Of a DNA stretch of 64,000 nucleotides, positions 58,639 to 64,000 are shown one piece after another. The position numbers and the translations under genes were made by a program. The stretch is from Cryptosporidium bovis (Eukaryota > Apicomplexa > Conoidasida > Eucoccidiorida > Cryptosporidiidae), in assembly GCA_009768925.2 (NCBI GenBank), contig VHIT02000002.1:248001-312000 (forward strand). Direction: 5' to 3'. Below the pieces are notes generated by a model. That model saw nothing but the letters and a program-made list of their open reading frames with translations, did no database searches and was not told the DNA's origin. The stretch's first letter is position 1. The number at the start of each line of letters is the position of its first letter.

Positions 58639-59289
58639 AATACACAGAAGAAAACCATTATTTCATCTTAGTTAAAGAGAAGTCAAATGGCTAATTTAAA
58701 TCTACAGTCAGGTAATAAAAAAAATCAAGGACAATATGAAATTTGTGCTCATTTTTAAATGCCAATATTTCACGCAGTGTGCCTAATAACAAAATCTTAT
58801 TCCTTGTTTTAGTATGCATTATACTTTATTCTCATTATTAAATTATCAATACCCTTTTTCATTAGTAAAATAATACGAGATTGCCCGTCTCGTCTCGAAA
58901 TCTTTTATTTATCGTAGTGTATTGAAGAATAATAATAGGTTAGTTTTTTGATAGTATTGGGAAGTGGATATTGGAATAGCAGTTGGATAAGTAAGTTAAG
59001 CAAGTGGAGAAGTGGACAGAATAAGTTAAGGAGCGAGAACAATCAATTTTCGAGAACTCGGTTTATTTACGAAATAATTAACGGGGGCAGACACCTGATG
59101 GGGCTTAAATGGGTTAACTAGGGCAGAGAAGTGCTTCGTTTAGAGAACAAATTTGGCTATATTTGCACTTGCTCGGTTCAGATGCGGTGGCCTTATGAAT
59201 TTGTCTTTCTTTGATTCTCACCAAAAGTACAGGGGAAGATTTGCGTGTAACTTAGGGAGCAACCAATACAAAAAGAAAGGAAAAACAAG
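58639..59289. other. Intergenic region, both flanking genes on plus strand
   Basis: About 650 bp, AT-rich at first and somewhat more GC-rich from 59080 to 59260. A candidate tRNA-like GGTTC near 59174 does not extend into a cloverleaf. No gene is seen. Confidence 0.35.
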
Positions 59290-59700
59290 ATGGCAGATAT
59301 TTTTCAGGATCAGGAATTAAGATCTAAGAATCACAAGTTATCATTAGCACTTAAAATTAAGGATAAATTGGAATGTACTGGAAAGTGGGGGAATATTGTC
59401 TTAGACTGGTCATCGAGTTTGAATAGGTATCTCATTAGTGCTCAGGAAATACTTTTTCAAGATGACTTTTACTTGAGATTTGCGACAATAGTACCACTTT
59501 CTTATTTAGATAATATAGATTGCGAGACATTTCTAAAGATATTGAAAGAAGATGAAGAGTTAAAACAAGCAATGACTACGAATAACAGTAATTGTTTGCG
59601 CCTCTCTTCAAAAGTAAGACATGAATTCTCCATAGCTATTCTTGGATCTGATAATCAAGTTGTATTGAATTCAATTAATTTTTGTCCACCAAAACGGTGA
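59290..59700 (+). CDS. Small protein of 136 residues, unknown
   Basis: A compact, non-repetitive protein without signal peptide or membrane segment. It appears mixed alpha/beta (LSLALKIKDKLECTGKWGNI, YLRFATIVPLSYLDNIDCET). The composition is normal rather than low-complexity, which supports real coding. It ends in INFCPPKR. I recognise no family. A purine-rich leader with AACAAG precedes the ATG. Its neighbours are a DHHC enzyme and a splicing factor, which gives no functional hint. Confidence 0.65.
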   Translation: MADIFQDQELRSKNHKLSLALKIKDKLECTGKWGNIVLDWSSSLNRYLISAQEILFQDDFYLRFATIVPLSYLDNIDCETFLKILKEDEELKQAMTTNNSNCLRLSSKVRHEFSIAILGSDNQVVLNSINFCPPKR

Positions 59701-60200
59701 ATAAAGTTTTATTTCACTTCAATAATCTAATATTTTGGGATTTAAAACAAAAAACAAACCAACTTCAGTGGACCCCACCGTTTTCAGCAAGTCTTATACA
59801 AATATATATTCACTGAACTCGAGTTAAACTCATTAAGAAATTCTCATACTTTTACCTAGGTAAGAAAAGGAACAAAATTACAAAGAATAGTCAATTGTCT
59901 TGCTTTGAGCGGGAAAGAAAAGAACTAGGACCAAAAAACAATCATTTTTAGCAACAAATTTGTACGTTAAACCTACAACGAAAACTGTATAGAAAGCAAA
60001 ACAAGCCGTCTCATATAATTGAATGAGGTTTCAAATGCCGATACACAAAATTTATTTAGTCGGTACAAAAAAAGTGAAACAACTAAATCTTAAGCACAAA
60101 CAGGAAAAACGAATAATATAGCTATACTTTTGTGACTTTAGATCAACAACGGCGTTTGCCTCCTTAGACTTAATTTATTTCCCAAAGTGTGTGTTTGCCA
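59701..60200. other. Convergent intergenic region
   Basis: About 500 bp between the 3' ends of the small unknown gene and the CCDC12-like gene. AT-rich; nothing recognised. Confidence 0.35.
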
Positions 60201-60752
60201 TCAACTTGGTTTGTTCCCCTTCTTTTCCAATAGTTCAAAAATGGCTCTTTCTGTTTTAGATTCGAGCTCTTTTGTTAATAGCTCAAAATCCCTTTTTATG
60301 TCATAGTTATAGTCTCTGTCTGGTGAAATCTGAGAAGCCGAATTGCGATCAAAAAAGTTAGTTATGCATTGCTCGTCTAGTTCGGAGTAAGAAAAAAGGA
60401 GACATATCATATAGCACTATGGAGTGGGACGGGCTACATAGTCAATTCAACAAGATAGACTTGCCAAGTTCTTTCTTCCTATGATAAAGCAAAGGAGCCA
60501 ATAGGCATTGATTTTCAGACACGTCCCGTACTCCTGGTGGACTCCAAGCTAATTTATCATATTAAAAAACAAAACGACAGAAGAAGAATGATGAAAGAAA
60601 ATACTTACCACATTTGTAATTTCTGTTTCTAATATCGAGTCGTCGAGAACCTTTGACCTTATTAGTTGCAAATTTAGCAAATGCTCCTCACTTTTCGTGT
60701 AACACTGACTTCTGGGACAGTAATTCCTAAAAACTAGCTTCTTATCATCCAT
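60201..60752 (-). CDS. Cwf18/CCDC12-like splicing factor, one intron
   Basis: A small protein of about 105-120 residues matching the Cwf18/CCDC12 family, components of the activated spliceosome. The N-terminal exon (60609-60752) has KLVFRNYCPRS, like the family FRNYVP. The second exon holds DYNYDIKRDFELLTKELESK and TERAIFELLEKKG, like the family PNWDLKRDVEKKL...RTQRAIAELI. The donor is GTAAGT at 60603-60608. The acceptor is uncertain: two phase-compatible AGs begin exon 2 at 60416 or 60371. The CTAG after the best pyrimidine tract would break the frame. The 60371 start removes a hydrophobic stretch and so is slightly preferred. Confidence 0.78.
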
Positions 60753-60895
60753 TTGTTAATCAGCATCTACTTATTTCTGCCTACTTATTTCAGGTTCAGT
60801 ATTGCAACCAAGGTGAATTTTCTCACTATCTCCTCTTAAGCTGATTGCTTTTCATTTGGGGGATTTTTTACACTAATATGTGGAAAAAGGGGCCT

Positions 60896-60905
60896 TTGGC
60901 GCCAA
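60896..60905. promoter_or_regulatory. TTGGCGCCAA palindrome upstream of tRNase Z
   Basis: A perfect ten-base E2F/DP-like palindrome about 140 bp before the tRNase Z start codon and 145 bp before the divergent CCDC12-like start, so it may serve both. Confidence 0.45.
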
Positions 60906-61044
60906 GACACAAAATAAATGTGCCAAAGCAAATGCGAAAGCTGAATTTTGGGATTTAAGTTTTAATTTGATTTTTCCTCCCTCAGGACTTAGCATGGTAC
61001 ATATGAGCCACTAGGGAGGTGGCATATGGGATAAATGAGCAAAG

Positions 61045-63687
61045 ATGTTTTCCGAGCTCCACTTTAGACAGACGGGATCTGGACACCTTCTCTCTCCGCG
61101 ATCTCTGCTGTTATCGTACGATGGGAATAGATGCTTGATAAATGTAGGTGAGAATACCCAGAGGTATTGTTTTGAACACAAAGTGAAACTCTCAAAATTG
61201 AGGTTGATACTATTGACTGATATATCTATTGAAACTGTAGGGGGACTTCCCGGTCTTTTATTAACCCTGAGTGGAATTGGAGTGCAAAGATTGAGAATAA
61301 TAGGTCCGGAGCCTGTGGTAAATTACTTTTTGACTTTAGGTTACAGGGCTGGTGATGTGGCCATTAGTAGGGATAACGGTGTATCTGTAAAAAAATGCCT
61401 GCTTTCAGTCAACTCTCGCGATTTTTTGGATGTTCAAAGAGGGGGATCTCTTTCTTCTTCAGCCAAATTTGACTTAGAAATAGAAGTTGTTGAATTATCT
61501 TTGAGAGGGGATAACGAAAGCAACGAAGTCAACCGCAATGAAAGCCAAATGGTGAGGTTTGAATTAGAGGACGGGATTTTCCTTGAGTCATATTTAGTTG
61601 GTCTTAAACGCAGTGACATTTACATCGATGAGTCATTTTTGTGTAAAAGGAGATGCACTGATAAGGCTATTTCTTTCTTATCAGAATCAGAGTTCACTCA
61701 TTCATCTTTTACATCAAAAACAAAGAGACCTTTTGTTCGAGATGAATGCTCCATTTTGTATTTGTTCGAGTTTCCAAACAAAAAGGGTAAATTTGATGTT
61801 TTCAAAGCAAAGTCTTTGGGGATACCACCAGGACCATTGTACTCAAAGCTTAAGGACGGAGAGAACATAACTCTTGATTCTGGTAAGGTAGTATATTCGA
61901 GGGAAGTATGCTCACCTCCAATAAGGCTTCCATGGGTCATGGTTTCAAGCTCAATTGAAATTTTTGAATGTCAAGGTATTCAGGAAAGAATTAGGGAAAT
62001 AATTGCTCTAAAAGGTTTTGAATTTGTGGGTAATGATGAACATGTCAAAGGGGAACTGAAACTAGACTCTGTATTTTATGTATTTGGTTTCTGTAGCCAA
62101 AGTCTTTTTACTCAAGAATTCGATAAAATGAATTTGAGTTACATTACAAATAAAGATAACTCAATTGGAGGCCAATTAAATTTTGTTGGACTCATTTCAC
62201 CCATTTCCACGATTAGTACACATGAAGCAAATCCTTTCATAACAAGTTACTTTTTGCAAGGATTCCTCAGTAGCATGATTCCCTTTGTATTCCCCCATAA
62301 ACAGTTTAATATCGATCCAAATTGCTGGAATAGAACATTCAGTATTTCCCATAACGGTAGAGCTAAATATGATTATAAATCATGTATTGAAAAAGACAAT
62401 AAAGAGTGTAAATTCTCCGCCTCAATATTGAAAAAGATGTCAAAATTCTCACCGGAGTCAACATCAGTTGATGTAATTTCCGATAAAATCGGGAAAATCA
62501 AAGAATATCTCAACAAAATGCCACTCATTAAGGATGAATATCCAAAGCTTTGTGTCCTTGGAACCGGTTCAGCCATTCCCTCTCCATATAGGAACGTTTC
62601 TGGAAATCTCTTAAGAATAAACGATAACACAAGCATGTTTCTAGATTGTGGTGAAGGATCAATTTTTCAATTGTTTGTATTGTTTGGATATAACAAAGAT
62701 ACTTTTTTTGATATCATAAGTACCATTAATTTTGTTTTCATATCTCATCCCCACGAGGACCACTTCTTGGGCCTGTTCGGACTCATCAAAGCAAAGTATT
62801 TCTGTGAAATGATTACTTCTAAATCTGAACTTGACATTCACAAGTCAAAAGACAATAATAAAATGTGTGGTGATTCTAATTTCAGACCAAAGTTTGCTAA
62901 TGGCATCATTAAATTGTCCAAGAATGAATTGGAAAGAATATCAGTGAATAACCAGATAGTTATAATGGGGCCAAAAAGCATCGAAAAGTTGTTGGAACTT
63001 CATATAGACGAAATAATTCCACCAAGAAATGCGAAACTGGAACCAGAGTTTGATCTAAAATCAAAAGTGATCTTTATTCCGATTCAGAACAGCAATTCAA
63101 AAATGCAAAATGAGGTCGCATTAGACAGTGACACAGTAATAATGTTTGAACCATTTCCAGTTAAACACATTAAACATTCATTTGGGATAAAAGTATCCTT
63201 GAAGCAAAGTGATGACTATAGTTTAAAGTGCCAAGCAGATAATCAATTTACAATAGTATTCTCTGGAGACACCGTACCATGTTCGTCTCTTGAATTAGCA
63301 TCCAAAGATTGCGATGTGCTTATCCACGAAGCGACTTTTGAGGATTCTCTTGGTGAAGAGGCCAGGAAAAAGAACCACTCAACCATTTCAGAAGCCGTGA
63401 GGACAGCCGTCAAATGCTCAGCAAAGTCGCTTCTCCTCACACACTTCAGTCAAAGATATCAAAGCACTCCTGAAATCACAAAGGAGATGCATGATGGAGA
63501 ACCCCAATCAACGTCCAAAAATAGCGATTGCTTCAAAGGATATCCTGAAGAGGAGATACTTAAGGCCTATTATAACAACAATACTTTATCGCTTATGGAT
63601 TTAATGGTTATACCTTTAAAAAGTATCTGTGAGCTGGTTAAGCCTCTAAATTTATTAAATGAATTAATCAAGAATTATCTGCCATAA
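61045..63687 (+). CDS. ELAC2: tRNase Z, long form (ELAC2-like)
   Basis: An 880-residue endonuclease that removes 3' trailers from precursor tRNAs. It has the two-domain long form. The N-terminal half is a degenerate metallo-beta-lactamase domain (CLINVGENTQRYCFEHKV, IGVQRLRIIGPEPVVNYF). The C-terminal half is catalytic: LCVLGTGSAIPSPYRNVSG, the metal motif SHPHEDHFLG (HxHxDH, near 567), FSGDTVPC (near 739), LIHEATFED, NHSTISEA and LLLTHFSQRY. All metal ligands appear present. A lysine/asparagine insert occurs near 600-640. The 3' end overlaps the coding end of the convergent gene by 24 bp. The start is the ATG at 61045. Confidence 0.95.
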   Translation: MFSELHFRQTGSGHLLSPRSLLLSYDGNRCLINVGENTQRYCFEHKVKLSKLRLILLTDISIETVGGLPGLLLTLSGIGVQRLRIIGPEPVVNYFLTLGYRAGDVAISRDNGVSVKKCLLSVNSRDFLDVQRGGSLSSSAKFDLEIEVVELSLRGDNESNEVNRNESQMVRFELEDGIFLESYLVGLKRSDIYIDESFLCKRRCTDKAISFLSESEFTHSSFTSKTKRPFVRDECSILYLFEFPNKKGKFDVFKAKSLGIPPGPLYSKLKDGENITLDSGKVVYSREVCSPPIRLPWVMVSSSIEIFECQGIQERIREIIALKGFEFVGNDEHVKGELKLDSVFYVFGFCSQSLFTQEFDKMNLSYITNKDNSIGGQLNFVGLISPISTISTHEANPFITSYFLQGFLSSMIPFVFPHKQFNIDPNCWNRTFSISHNGRAKYDYKSCIEKDNKECKFSASILKKMSKFSPESTSVDVISDKIGKIKEYLNKMPLIKDEYPKLCVLGTGSAIPSPYRNVSGNLLRINDNTSMFLDCGEGSIFQLFVLFGYNKDTFFDIISTINFVFISHPHEDHFLGLFGLIKAKYFCEMITSKSELDIHKSKDNNKMCGDSNFRPKFANGIIKLSKNELERISVNNQIVIMGPKSIEKLLELHIDEIIPPRNAKLEPEFDLKSKVIFIPIQNSNSKMQNEVALDSDTVIMFEPFPVKHIKHSFGIKVSLKQSDDYSLKCQADNQFTIVFSGDTVPCSSLELASKDCDVLIHEATFEDSLGEEARKKNHSTISEAVRTAVKCSAKSLLLTHFSQRYQSTPEITKEMHDGEPQSTSKNSDCFKGYPEEEILKAYYNNNTLSLMDLMVIPLKSICELVKPLNLLNELIKNYLP

Positions 63688-64000
63688 GTTCAAGCACACT
63701 ATAGATCTTTCTTTGTTCTTCTTCAAATCATCGTTCTCAACTAGAATACAGTCCCATATATCGTCCCCATCGGTAGTTAGTCTAATTATAACTCCATGAT
63801 ACACTTTGTCTCCAATAAAGTAACTGACACGCGAACCGTTCCTAGATAGAAATCTCTCTATTGAGTCTCTGAAAAGCAAATCATTTATCAAATAAAAAGG
63901 TGTGGTTGGCTGGAAACCGTGTATTTCAAGACTCTTTTTCTGAATAGCACTTTTGGTTATAATTGATCTTCCAAAAGGACCCGGAACACCGTTTGATCTT
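63664..64000 (-). CDS. C-terminal part of an unknown protein, cut by window edge
   Basis: The minus-strand frame is open from the window edge to a TAA at 63664-63666, giving about 111 C-terminal residues. There is no start in view. The sequence is non-repetitive, with a likely beta-rich part (RVSYFIGDKVYHGVIIRLTT, DDIWDCILVENDDLKK) that faintly resembles small chromatin-type barrels, but I cannot assign it. Its coding end overlaps the tRNase Z coding end by 24 bp in the opposite direction. Confidence 0.6.
   Translation of the reverse strand, partial: RSNGVPGPFGRSIITKSAIQKKSLEIHGFQPTTPFYLINDLLFRDSIERFLSRNGSRVSYFIGDKVYHGVIIRLTTDGDDIWDCILVENDDLKKNKERSIVCLNLWQIILD

Noticed and set aside
59160-59200. 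GGTTCAGATGC resembling a tRNA T-arm
   Set aside because: No matching stem or other tRNA arms could be found around it.

Overview
The window looks like nuclear chromosomal DNA of an apicomplexan, most probably Cryptosporidium; I cannot fix the species. The evidence is AT-rich, gene-dense DNA with mostly single-exon genes, a few short GTAAGT...AG introns, several secreted proteins I cannot match to any family, a mucin-type GalNAc-transferase, and repeated GGCGCC (E2F/DP-like) palindromes in intergenic DNA. No tRNA, rRNA, CRISPR array, known transposon or telomere repeat was recognised.

Layout. 1-8 kb: three kinase-like genes (two with N-terminal signal peptides, one STE20-type) around a polypeptide GalNAc-transferase. 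8.6-19.6 kb: secreted or membrane proteins, including a 1061-residue protein built from cysteine-bearing modules and a secreted CRAL-TRIO/coiled-coil protein. 19.8-22 kb: a head-to-head pair of SbmA/BacA-type transporter genes, one open and one broken by a frameshift and a stop. 22.4-41 kb: APC8/CDC23, a PhoD-like phosphoesterase, CGR1, ATAD3, a large secreted beta-rich protein, a TFIIB-like protein, RPS27, ADAT3, an AMPK-gamma-like CBS protein and tryptophanyl-tRNA synthetase. 41.4-42.7 kb: a decayed PPIP5K/VIP1 inositol pyrophosphate kinase gene. 42.9-64 kb: two low-complexity proteins, a six-exon FKBP-TPR protein, NOB1, aspartyl-tRNA synthetase with a 586-nt intron holding a perfect 66-bp inverted repeat, a DHHC palmitoyltransferase, a small unknown gene, a Cwf18/CCDC12-like splicing factor, tRNase Z (ELAC2) and the 3' end of an unknown gene.

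How the genes fit together. There is no operon; neighbours lie in all orientations and several pairs share an upstream region (APC8/PhoD, CBS protein/TrpRS, FKBP/NOB1, the SbmA pair). Two themes stand out: RNA and translation housekeeping (NOB1, CGR1, RPS27, TrpRS, AspRS, ADAT3, tRNase Z, CCDC12, TFIIB-like), and the secretory surface (GalNAc-transferase, luminal kinases, cysteine-module protein, CRAL-TRIO protein, PhoD-like enzyme). The most unusual items are the bacterial-type SbmA/BacA pair, the PPIP5K relic and the intronic inverted repeat.
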